NCBI GenBank assembly: GCA_020741775.1
Contig: DYYG01000058.1
Location: 79,372 to 143,371, forward strand
Length of the DNA stretch: 64,000 nt
Direction: 5' to 3'
Source: Methylorubrum populi
Lineage (GTDB): Bacteria; Pseudomonadota; Alphaproteobacteria; Rhizobiales; Beijerinckiaceae
This document shows positions 52,635 to 64,000 of this stretch, in pieces (within the stretch, counting starts at the first letter, position 1; each line of letters starts with the position of its first letter). The notes beneath the pieces are model-generated. The model did not search any database. It saw only the letters and a program-made list of their open reading frames with translations, and was not told the DNA's origin. The translations under genes and the position numbers were made by a program.

Positions 52635-53714
52635 TCAGCGCAGAGCCGGTGGGAGCGAGGGCGGAACGTAGGCCCGTGGCTCCGGCAGGTGCAGCAGGAG
52701 CGGGTCGGCCGCCGTGGCGGTTCCGCTGACCGCGATCTCCGCCTGGGACGCGTAGGCGGCGATCAGGCGCGGTCCGAGCTTCGGCACGCAGTCCTGGCCC
52801 TCGGCGGTAGCCTCGCTCGAACCCGAGACGATCGACAGGCTGACCGGTCCGCCGATGCCGGCATCGATCCGGATCACGATGCTGCAGGCCACAGCATCGG
52901 AGGTGGCATCGAGACATTCCGCGACGACCTCGGCAACGATCATGCCGAGGGCGTTGGCAGTCCGCGGCTCGACGAGGCTCGTCCCATCCCCCTCCACCGT
53001 CACCCCGATCCGCCCGGACCGGCGCAGCTGCCCGAGTCCGGAGGCGAGGCGGTGGAGATAGTCGCGCAGATCGATCGAGGCGATGTGCGGCGCCTCGTGC
53101 AAGTGCTGCTGCACCAGGGCGATGGCGCGCACCCTCTGACCCAGGGCATCGAAGCTGCCTCGGCAATTCTCCGGGGCCGCCCGGCCGTAAAGGCCGATCA
53201 GGCTCACCATCACCTGAAGGTTGTTGCGCACCCGGTGATAGATCTCGGCGAGCAGCGTCTCCTTCTCGATCAGCGCGCGCTCGGCATGTTCCTCGGCGTT
53301 CTTGCGGTCGGTGATATCGAAGCAGGAGCCGAGATAGCCGTGGAAGACGCCGTTCTCCTCGAGAGGCCGGCCGGTATCGAGGAGCCAGCGATAGGCCCCG
53401 TCGTGGCGCCGAAGGCGAAACTCGACGGTGAACGGCAGGCGGGATTCCAGCGCCTCCGCGACGATGCGGGCATGGCGCTCGAAATCGTCCGGGTGGAGCC
53501 CCTTGCGCCACCCGTCGTCGACCTCATCCGTGAGAGGGCGCCCGGTGAACTGCAGCCAGCACTCATTGTGATAGGTCGAGCGGCCGGACTTGTCCGTCCG
53601 CCACATCATCAGCGGCACATGATCGGCGAAGCGGCGAAAGCCGTCGCCCTGATCGAAGAGGCTCAGCGCCCGGTCCGATCCACCCTGTCCGCTCGCTGGC
53701 GTGTCAGCACCCAT
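52635..53714 (-). CDS. PAS sensor histidine kinase (HisKA_2/HWE type)
   Basis: A 359-residue kinase. One PAS domain (about 20-145; HVPLMMWRTDKSGRSTYHNE) is followed by the HisKA_2 phosphoacceptor helix LLAEIYHRVRNNLQVMVSL and a HATPase region (TNALGMIVAEVVAECLDA). No membrane helix, so it is cytoplasmic. The partner regulator is not adjacent. Confidence 0.9.
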   Translation of the reverse strand: MGADTPASGQGGSDRALSLFDQGDGFRRFADHVPLMMWRTDKSGRSTYHNECWLQFTGRPLTDEVDDGWRKGLHPDDFERHARIVAEALESRLPFTVEFRLRRHDGAYRWLLDTGRPLEENGVFHGYLGSCFDITDRKNAEEHAERALIEKETLLAEIYHRVRNNLQVMVSLIGLYGRAAPENCRGSFDALGQRVRAIALVQQHLHEAPHIASIDLRDYLHRLASGLGQLRRSGRIGVTVEGDGTSLVEPRTANALGMIVAEVVAECLDATSDAVACSIVIRIDAGIGGPVSLSIVSGSSEATAEGQDCVPKLGPRLIAAYASQAEIAVSGTATAADPLLLHLPEPRAYVPPSLPPALR

Positions 53715-53868
53715 TCCGCTCGTCGTTCGCTCGCCGCTCTGCCGAAAGGAAACCCGACCCCGCGCCGATCAACGTGTCCGGGGTCGGGCCGTTCCGGGTC
53801 GTCCACAAGTCGACAGAGCCCATCCCGCCCGAACAAGTCGCAGCGATGGCCTGCGGTCAAGCTCGGTA

Positions 53869-57546
<3,678 letters not shown>

Positions 57547-58203
57547 CGGCGGTGACTCCCTCTCATTGCGTCCCGTTCCGAGAGCAGCGCGGTGGAGACG
57601 TCACCGTTTAGGCAAAACATGCGGAACGCCTGACCGGGAATCACAGGAGAACGGGTCCGGGCGCTTCCGGTTCGGGAAGCGTGCGAATGGGAATCACTCA
57701 TGCGGGCGGCAGGGACACCGGAAGATCGCTCGTACGCAAATCCGAAGTACGCAATCCGCCCAAGCTCCGCATTGCGCTCAACAAATGATGTATTCGCGCA
57801 AGCACTTTCCCCGAACACATCATCGAATCGCCCCAATCTCCAATCATTTTCGCATTGCAATAAATTCGATTGAACCTTCGCCATCATCTCGCTTCGCGAA
57901 AAGCAATTGAAGCTCTTGCCTCGCCGGGCAAGACATGCATTGTACTTTTGTCCGCATCAGACCCAGCGGGAGAGCCCAGCCCGGCAACCATCGCCGGTCA
58001 TGGCGTCGAGGAGCGACCGCCCCCGGGAGCTTCAAGGCACAATCTCGTGAGGGTTGGACGATCTGGCGGGTGGCGCTCTTTGCGCCCCACCGAAGGGCTC
58101 GCTCAACCGGCCGAAACGCCGGAGAGCCCCCAGGCACCCATGGCAGAGGGGGGCACGAAATGCTGGCAGCGGGCATTTCGGATGCCCGTACGTCGTGGGG
58201 AGC
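57547..58203. other. Long intergenic region upstream of the PAS protein
   Basis: A 657-base gap between the divergent hybrid kinase and PAS genes. It has lower-GC DNA at about 57720-57930 and a small hairpin ggcgctctttgcgcc near 58070. An opposite-strand frame (57844-58263) lacks any family feature. No gene is supported; a small RNA is possible but not shown. Confidence 0.45.
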
Positions 58204-58716
58204 ATGATGGACACGGACGATTTCGCTTACGATTTCGAAGCACCCGGCTCGGACTGGAATCACGAGCCCTCACGGGCCGATCTGTTCCGGCAGATCGATG
58301 CCCCGCTCTACACCACCGATTCCGAGGGCTGGCTTACATACTATAACGAGGCGGCCACGGAGCTGTGGGGCTTCCGCCCTGTAATCGGCAAGGCCCGCTG
58401 GTGCGGCGCCTGGCGGCTGTTCGAAATGAACGGGACGCTGCTGCCGCACGACCTGTCCCCTCTGGCGGAGACCCTCAAGGATGGGCGCGCCATTCGCGGT
58501 GCGCAGATTTGCCTCGAGCGGCCCGACGGCTCACGTGTGGCGTTCATGCCTTATCCAACCCTGCTCCGCGACCGGACCGGCACCACGGTCGGTGCCTCCA
58601 ATATCCTGCTGAAGGTCGAGCGGCCGAATCTCAACCTCGTGTTCCGCGGCTCGGTCCGTGGTCGGCCGACCCTGCGTGCTGCCCAATCTGCGGGCATGCA
58701 CAGATGTTCGGCCTGA
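58204..58716 (+). CDS. PAS domain protein
   Basis: A 170-residue protein with one PAS domain (about 25-140; LFRQIDAPLYTTDSEGWLTYYNEAA and PAC-like LPHDLSPLAETLKDG). There is no output domain, so it is a stand-alone sensor or has lost its partner. ATG at 58204. It precedes the 54-residue protein by 88 bases. Confidence 0.82.
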   Translation: MMDTDDFAYDFEAPGSDWNHEPSRADLFRQIDAPLYTTDSEGWLTYYNEAATELWGFRPVIGKARWCGAWRLFEMNGTLLPHDLSPLAETLKDGRAIRGAQICLERPDGSRVAFMPYPTLLRDRTGTTVGASNILLKVERPNLNLVFRGSVRGRPTLRAAQSAGMHRCSA

Positions 58717-58804
58717 CATTGCCGGCGGCGGTAGCGGGATCCACCTCGTTCGAGCGGGGCGGCCGCCTTTGCCGGCCCGCAGGGTGTGAAACAAGGAGGA
58801 GACC

Positions 58805-58969
58805 ATGTCGGCCGAAACCCACTGGAGCCTCGACGCCGTTCAGAGCCTGCGCAGCATGGCCCGCGAGGGCGTGCCCGTGTCCGTCATCAGCCTCCGGCTG
58901 AAGCGGCCCGTCGACGCGGTGAGCGCCAAGCTCGCCGAACTCGGCATCACGCCGAAGCTCGAGCTCTGA
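58805..58969 (+). CDS. Small GcrA-like helix-turn-helix protein
   Basis: A 54-residue protein with a very strong ribosome site (aaggaggag). The sequence WSLDAVQSLRSMAREGVPVS, then RPVDAVSAKLAELGI, resembles the N-terminal HTH of GcrA-type regulators and related Myb/SANT-like mini proteins. It may be a DNA-binding accessory protein. It lies downstream of the PAS gene and is too short for routine calling. Confidence 0.6.
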   Translation: MSAETHWSLDAVQSLRSMAREGVPVSVISLRLKRPVDAVSAKLAELGITPKLEL

Positions 58970-59032
58970 CCCAAGGAACTCTGACCCAAGGGAGGGCGCC
59001 CGCCGGATCGCTCCGGGCGGCGCCCGCCTACC

Positions 59033-59473
59033 TCACCACGTCCCGGTATTCTCCATCGACGCCCAGGGCTCCTGCGGCGGCTTCGCATCGCCCTTCTGCA
59101 GGATCTCGATGGAGATGCCGTCGGGCGAACGCACGAACGCCATGTACCCATCCCGTGGTGGCCGGTTGATGGTCACCCCGGCCTCCTTCAGCCGCTGGCA
59201 GAAGGCGTAGATGTCATCGACCCGATAGGCGAGGTGCCCGAAGTTGCGGCCGCCCGCATACTCCTCCGGATCCCAATTGTAGGTCAGTTCGATCAGGGGC
59301 GACTTCTCCGCCTCGGCGCGGGCCACATCACCCGGCGCAGCCAGAAAGACGAGGGTGAACCGGCCCTTCTCGTTCTCGACCCGCCGAACCTCCTTGAGAC
59401 CGAAGGCATCGACGTAGAAGGCGAGCGCGCGGTCGAGATCCGCCACACGGACCATCGTGTGCAGGTATTCCAT
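59033..59473 (-). CDS. gloA: Lactoylglutathione lyase (glyoxalase I)
   Basis: A 146-residue metal-dependent lyase that converts methylglyoxal-glutathione to S-lactoylglutathione. The VOC fold carries the ligands in YLHTMVRVADLDRALAFY, IELTYNWDPEEYAGG, FGHLAYRVDDIYAFC and ISIEIL. Length fits. ATG at 59473. Confidence 0.93.
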   Translation of the reverse strand: MEYLHTMVRVADLDRALAFYVDAFGLKEVRRVENEKGRFTLVFLAAPGDVARAEAEKSPLIELTYNWDPEEYAGGRNFGHLAYRVDDIYAFCQRLKEAGVTINRPPRDGYMAFVRSPDGISIEILQKGDAKPPQEPWASMENTGTW

Positions 59474-59737
59474 AGGTACTTTATCCTCTTGTGATCGCAG
59501 CCGTTTCCGAGATCGCTGATACGAAATCGACACACTCGCCGCAGCAGATGGACAATCTGGGGCAATTGATCGGTCGCATCTCACGTAGCGTCCGGTGATT
59601 CCGGGGGTAGGTGCTATCTGCTCTCACAAGCACCCGGCGATCGCCTGCACCGGGCTGGTCAAAATCGTCATTTAGACCATAGGAGGCCGGAAGCGGCGCG
59701 CCCAATTAAGCGATTAACCTCCTAATTCCACAGCGAT

Positions 59738-60265
59738 TTGTTGAGCGTCTCGGGGCTCGGTCTATCAGCTCGGTTCGGACAAATCCGGATAAGCGGTCCT
59801 TCGTTCGGTTTGAGTGCAGGGTGCAAACTGACCCTTTGCCGACCTTTCGCGCTGGCCACTTCGGATGTCCACACGGACGACAAAAGCAGACCTGGTAACG
59901 GCGGCCTGCGCGCGACCCCCTCGCAGGCGCTCAACGTCCTCGTCAGCGCCGTCATCACGCTGGCATTCGCCATCACTGTCATCGTTGGCCATGACCTCCA
60001 TGCCGCCATCGGCATATGGGCCGGCCTCTCGGGCCTTCTCCAACGTGCCACCGGCGTCCAGCGCTGGCGCAGCGCCCGCGGGCAGCGGCCTCAGAGCCCG
60101 AGCGATGCGCAATCGGGCCCGACCGCCGCGCACACGCCGAGGTCGCGCGCGGCCTGCGCCGCACCGACACCACGCTTTCGAACCAGTCGAACTGCCGCAA
60201 TCGTGAACTCACGCCCGGATGTGCGACGCTGCATGGGCCCCTCCCGGCTTCACCATCACACCTAA
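59738..60265 (+). CDS. Possible membrane protein fragment
   Basis: An open frame of 175 codons. Its middle (ALNVLVSAVITLAFAITVIV, then HAAIGIWAGLSGLL) is hydrophobic with third-position GC typical of real genes in this genome, but both ends look random and the 3' part overlaps an IS3 remnant on the other strand. It may be a decayed membrane protein gene. Confidence 0.3.
   Translation: MLSVSGLGLSARFGQIRISGPSFGLSAGCKLTLCRPFALATSDVHTDDKSRPGNGGLRATPSQALNVLVSAVITLAFAITVIVGHDLHAAIGIWAGLSGLLQRATGVQRWRSARGQRPQSPSDAQSGPTAAHTPRSRAACAAPTPRFRTSRTAAIVNSRPDVRRCMGPSRLHHHT
60091..60234 (-). pseudogene. IS3-family transposase OrfA remnant
   Basis: Minus-strand frame from ATG 60234 reads MQRRTSGREFTIAAVRLVRK, then RGVGAAQAARDLGV, close to the IS3-type OrfA helix-turn-helix (EFTIEAVRLV...VAQAARDLGV). 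After about 37 residues it diverges and stops at 60091. A ggagggg ribosome site is kept. No orfB or terminal repeats are seen, so it is a fragment of a decayed insertion sequence. Confidence 0.75.
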
Positions 60266-60610
60266 GCCGGGTGTCCGTGAAACCGACAGCAGGCCGAACC
60301 TCATCCTCACATCTCTGGGCCATGCACCCGGGTGGGGTAAGACCTGCCTTCCCTAGTCCAGGCGCGCCACGTTCGGCCGAGCTCGATTATTTGCCCACAC
60401 TGCAAATCGAACTCACTCTATTGTCTTGAATCGACGACAACAATGCTGATTATATCATAAAATTTTTGTCGTATGTCTTGTAAATTTACCACATTCGCAC
60501 CGATGGAAATGTCTTTTTACATGAAAATAGGCAGGTTCATTTAAATCTGATCTTTCAGGGGATGAAAATCAGCGCGTAACGCTTCCGAACCTCACCGTTC
60601 GGAGCTCCGT
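60235..60610. other. AT-rich leader of the adhesin gene
   Basis: This 376-base gap includes an unusually AT-rich stretch (about 60400-60560) in otherwise GC-rich DNA, with an acgacaa/ttgtcgt inverted repeat (60434-60440, 60466-60472). It probably holds the adhesin promoter and silencer sites. Confidence 0.55.
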
Positions 60611-63600
60611 GTGTCTCACCGCCTCCCGCGTCATCGTTCTGCGCTCCCGACGTTGGTGCGTCTGGAAAACCGCGTGCTGTTTGATGGTGCCGCTGCCGTG
60701 ACGGCGGACGCGATGGCCGCGCACGTGAGCGATAAGAGCCATTTGAACGACGGTGCGACACATGAGGACGGCGCGCCCCTTGGATCGTCCGCTGAATTGT
60801 CATCGATGGCAGGTTTCGATGCCCGCGAGCCGGGAATCGCGGAAGGTCCTCTCCTCGTCGTCGTCGATGCCGCGAGCCGCGGCGAGGATGTGGCGCAGGT
60901 AACCGGGCCGGGACGGGAAGTACTGATTCTCTCGGCGGACGAGGACGGGCTCGGCCGCATCGCCGAGTACCTGCGGGGGCGCACCGGCATCGCCGGGATC
61001 GAGATCATGGCGTCCGGCGAGGGCGGATACCTCTCGCTCGGCAACAGCTCGATCGACTTCAACGCGCTCAGCGCCGACCAGCAGGGACTGCTCCAGCGTA
61101 TCGGTGCGACCCTGTCGGATGACGCCGAAGTGGTGATCGATGCGGACGGTTTTGCAGCCGGTGCCTCGGGGGCGGACCGGCTTGCCGCCCTCACCGGCGC
61201 CGACGTCGTCCTGCACGAGGGTGAGCGTACGGCGAGTTACCGCGAGATCGTCTTCATCGATAGCCGGCTCGCCGACCGCCAAACCCTTCTGAAGGGGCTC
61301 GCGCCCAATGCGGAGGCCATCCTGCTCGACAGCGACCGTGACGGGGTCGAGCAGATCGCCGAGGCGCTGCGGGGACGCAGCGGGATCGATGCCGTTCACA
61401 TCCTGTCCCACGGCGAGGCGGCCTCGCTGCAGATCGGCACCGCCACGCTCGACGCGGAGTCGATCACCGGGCGCTATGCCGGGGCGCTCGCAGGTCTGCG
61501 CACGGCACTCTCGCACGATGCCGACTTGCTGATCTACGGCTGCGATTTCGCTAGCGGAGAGGCCGGCGCACGTGCGGTCGCGCTGCTGAGCGAGGCTACC
61601 GGGGCGGACGTGGCCGCCTCGGTCGATCCGACGGGCGCTGCCGCTCTCGGCGGCGACTGGGATCTCGAAATGCGCACCGGCGCGGTCGAGGCGCCGCTCG
61701 CCGTCGATGAAGCGTCCCGTGCGGCCTATGCCGGCCTGCTCGCGACGGCCGTCAATACCGGGCGCGGCGCGATCATCGCGGCCGTGGGCCAGGGCCTCTA
61801 CAGCATCGACGTCACGACCGGCAAAGCCACACTGATCACGACGGCTCCGACCGCCCTCGGCGGCCTCGCGCTCAGCGGAACCCTCAATTCGGTGGCGATC
61901 GATCAGGCCAACGGGCTGATCTACTATGCCGACAGCAGCGCCGTGATCACGAACCGGGCTCTGTTCGCCTACGACTACGTCAACAACACCCACATCGTCA
62001 TCGACACGGATCTGACCAACAACGGGCCCGGCCTCAGCATCACGGTCGGCACCACCGGCGTCGGCAGCGGAGCCGCCGCCTTCGTCAACGGTGCGCTCTA
62101 TCTCGGCGTCGAAAACGTTTCAGGGTCGGCCGACCAGATCTACCGCCTCACCTTCGGCAATAACGGGCGCACCCTCACCTCGGCGGCGGCCTTCGGCGCG
62201 CAGATCACAGCCACGAACGATTGGGGCGACTTCGCCGCCGATCCGACCGGCAACGGCGGCACCGGCGTCCTGCTCAGCCTCAACGGCGTGGGTGACACTG
62301 CGATCACCCGCTACAATCTCGCGACCGGCGCGATCATCAACTCCGTCCCGAACGGAGCGCCCGCCAACGTTCAGGGCGGTGGCGACATCCTGGGCAACAC
62401 CTACGTCGTCGGCAACACGGTGCAGCAGATCAACCCGGTCACCGGTGTGGTGATCGGCGCGCCCGTCACCATCACCACGAACGGCACCACCGCGCTGACG
62501 GGCGTCTCGGATGCGGCGACTTACACGCCGCCGACCGGCTCGATCGGCGATCGGATCTTCGCCGACCGCGATGCGAGCGGAAGCGTCACGGCGGGCGACA
62601 CGGGCTTTTCCAACGTCACCGTGCAGCTCATCGACGACGTCGATGGCGATGGAGTGGTCGATACGGGCGAGCGCATCCTGGCGACGGACACCTCGGACGC
62701 CGACGGCAACTATCTCTTCACAGGCGTGCTGCCCGGTCAGTACATCGTCCGGATCACGGACACGAACGCCGTCCTCGGCAGCGCGGCCTCGACCACGGGC
62801 GGAAGCACCCGCAGCGTGACGCTCGCCGCCATCGGCGCCAGCAACCTCAACACGGATTTCGGCTACGCCGCGCGCCCGCCCGTCGTCGATCTCAACTCGG
62901 CGGTCGCCGCCGATACGCCCGTCAACATCGTTGCCAACGGCACCTTTACCGGGGGCACCGCTCCATGGACGACCTCCGGGAGCACCGCCTACACGTCGAC
63001 GGTCGGCGGCGGCGGCGTCTACTGGGATGCGGACCGAAGTGCAGGCACCCTGACACAGGCTGGCCTGACGGGCTTCGGCAACGGTCCGTCCTCCAATGGC
63101 ACGGCGCAGCTCATCTTCGGTTTCGGCTGGAACAATTCGTCGCCCGATACCACGGCGCCCGCTGTACTCGATGTCTCCGTGGGCGGCGTGGTCTACGCCC
63201 GGATCACCACCGGCGTTTCAGGGAGCGCCGCCACCACCGCCACGGTGGCTTACCTGAACGGGGCGAGCGGGAGTCCGGCGACCATCGCCGCCTCGACCTA
63301 TCAGGGCTGGACGGCGACAGACATCACCGTGAATCTTCCGACGAGCGTCGCCGACAGCGGCGCGCTGGTCTTCTCCTACAATGCCGGAACCTCCGGCGAC
63401 GACATCTTCGTCGACACGGTGCGGGTCAACACCTATCCGGCGGGCGCCCGGAACTACGCGACGACCTACACCGAGAACGGTGCGGGCGTCGCGATCGCCG
63501 CGGCAGCGGCCTCGGTCGCCGATCCCGACAGCACGAACCTGCAATCCGCAACGATCGTGCTCACCAACGCGCAGGCCGGCGATGTGCTGGCGGTCGCCGG

Positions 63601-64000
63601 CATTCTGCCGACCGGCATCTCCGCGACGACCGATACCGGTGTCGCGGGCCAGATCACGATCAATCTCAGCGGCGGGGCGACGACCGCCGCCTACGCCGCC
63701 GCGATCCGGCAGATCCAGTTCTCCTCGACCTCCGATAACCCGGCGACGCTGGCGCGCAACGTCACCGTGACGGTCAACGATGGCGGCCTGACCTCCAACA
63801 CCGCCACGACCACGATCAACGTTACCGCCGTGGACGACGCGCCGGTGAATACCCTGCCGGCAAGCTTCTCCGCCAGCGAGGACACGCCGCTGGCGCTGAC
63901 CGGCCTGTCGGTCGCCGACGTCGATGCCGGCACCGGCGCCGTCAGCGTCACGCTCAGCGTCAGCAGCGGCAGCTTAAGCGCGGCGGCCGCGGGCGGCGTC
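60611..64000 (+). CDS. Giant DUF4347/SdrD-type surface adhesin (3'-truncated by the window)
   Basis: The frame opens at GTG 60611 (preceded by ggag) and stays open to the window end, at least 1130 residues. It begins with an LEPR-XLL-like RLENRVLFDGAA, then two tandem DUF4347-like modules (about 80-205 and 211-375), a propeller-like part (about 380-620), an SdrD B-like domain (about 635-755, GSIGDRIFADRDASGSV ... DADGNYLF), and cadherin/VCBS-like beta repeats to the edge. Such proteins are secreted by type I systems and act in adhesion. The first DUF4347 lacks the His/Cys motif kept by the second. Confidence 0.88.
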   Translation, partial: MSHRLPRHRSALPTLVRLENRVLFDGAAAVTADAMAAHVSDKSHLNDGATHEDGAPLGSSAELSSMAGFDAREPGIAEGPLLVVVDAASRGEDVAQVTGPGREVLILSADEDGLGRIAEYLRGRTGIAGIEIMASGEGGYLSLGNSSIDFNALSADQQGLLQRIGATLSDDAEVVIDADGFAAGASGADRLAALTGADVVLHEGERTASYREIVFIDSRLADRQTLLKGLAPNAEAILLDSDRDGVEQIAEALRGRSGIDAVHILSHGEAASLQIGTATLDAESITGRYAGALAGLRTALSHDADLLIYGCDFASGEAGARAVALLSEATGADVAASVDPTGAAALGGDWDLEMRTGAVEAPLAVDEASRAAYAGLLATAVNTGRGAIIAAVGQGLYSIDVTTGKATLITTAPTALGGLALSGTLNSVAIDQANGLIYYADSSAVITNRALFAYDYVNNTHIVIDTDLTNNGPGLSITVGTTGVGSGAAAFVNGALYLGVENVSGSADQIYRLTFGNNGRTLTSAAAFGAQITATNDWGDFAADPTGNGGTGVLLSLNGVGDTAITRYNLATGAIINSVPNGAPANVQGGGDILGNTYVVGNTVQQINPVTGVVIGAPVTITTNGTTALTGVSDAATYTPPTGSIGDRIFADRDASGSVTAGDTGFSNVTVQLIDDVDGDGVVDTGERILATDTSDADGNYLFTGVLPGQYIVRITDTNAVLGSAASTTGGSTRSVTLAAIGASNLNTDFGYAARPPVVDLNSAVAADTPVNIVANGTFTGGTAPWTTSGSTAYTSTVGGGGVYWDADRSAGTLTQAGLTGFGNGPSSNGTAQLIFGFGWNNSSPDTTAPAVLDVSVGGVVYARITTGVSGSAATTATVAYLNGASGSPATIAASTYQGWTATDITVNLPTSVADSGALVFSYNAGTSGDDIFVDTVRVNTYPAGARNYATTYTENGAGVAIAAAAASVADPDSTNLQSATIVLTNAQAGDVLAVAGILPTGISATTDTGVAGQITINLSGGATTAAYAAAIRQIQFSSTSDNPATLARNVTVTVNDGGLTSNTATTTINVTAVDDAPVNTLPASFSASEDTPLALTGLSVADVDAGTGAVSVTLSVSSGSLSAAAAGGV

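Noticed and set aside
57844..58263. Opposite-strand 139-codon frame before the PAS gene
   Set aside because: No domain, unusual composition, and overlap with the PAS start region.

Overview
The window is very GC-rich alphaproteobacterial chromosome. The best taxonomic marker is a 557-residue formate--tetrahydrofolate ligase (ftfL, 27765-29438), the length and type expected in the methylotroph Methylorubrum/Methylobacterium extorquens. The irr-fabA-fabB-fabI block, a Ros/MucR regulator, a CheY/CheZ pair and the rph-rdgB-hemW/hrcA neighbourhood also fit Hyphomicrobiales (Methylobacteriaceae). The species is inferred from family resemblance, not from a search.

Layout. 1-5.1 kb: FkbM methyltransferase, alpha/beta hydrolase, a two-gene ABC-2 exporter and a YgjV-like membrane protein. 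5.3-10.7 kb: a TetR-controlled RND efflux operon (small membrane protein, tetR, adaptor, pump) behind two tandem palindromic operators. 10.7-16.9 kb: EamA exporter, hrcA, a secreted His/Arg-rich protein, rph-rdgB, hemW, and an antitoxin with a frameshifted ParE toxin. 16.9-19.9 kb: LppC-like lipoprotein, rsmI, YraN and a lone receiver protein. 20.1-23.0 kb: osmoprotectant-type ABC importer with no ATPase gene. 23.1-27.5 kb: L,D-transpeptidase, extensin-like protein and M3 oligopeptidase. 27.5-34.5 kb: dispersed repeats, ftfL, a heavy-metal-binding protein, a degenerate EAL protein, cheZ, cheY and ribF. 34.7-40.8 kb: 2-hydroxyacid dehydrogenase, SH3 protein, irr, and the unsaturated fatty acid genes fabA/fabB with fabI. 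40.8-45.4 kb: fliP, DoxX and a 1110-residue envelope TPR protein. 45.7-52.6 kb: soxR with a divergent SDR gene, S9A oligopeptidase, mucR, DUF6456 and sufE. 52.6-59.5 kb: two PAS histidine kinases, a small PAS protein, a GcrA-like mini protein and glyoxalase I. 59.7-64.0 kb: a decayed region with an IS3 orfA remnant, an AT-rich leader, and the start of a giant secreted DUF4347/SdrD-type adhesin that runs off the window.

Most genes are core housekeeping or envelope genes in short, often overlapping operons (ATGA or GTGA junctions). The accessory signals are the broken toxin-antitoxin pair, the region from 59.7 kb onward, and the small undescribed proteins. The most notable observations are the 19-bp duplication that breaks the ParE toxin, the tandem DUF4347 modules of which the first has lost its His/Cys motif, the SoxR box in an over-long promoter spacer, and several small proteins with good gene context but no recognised family.
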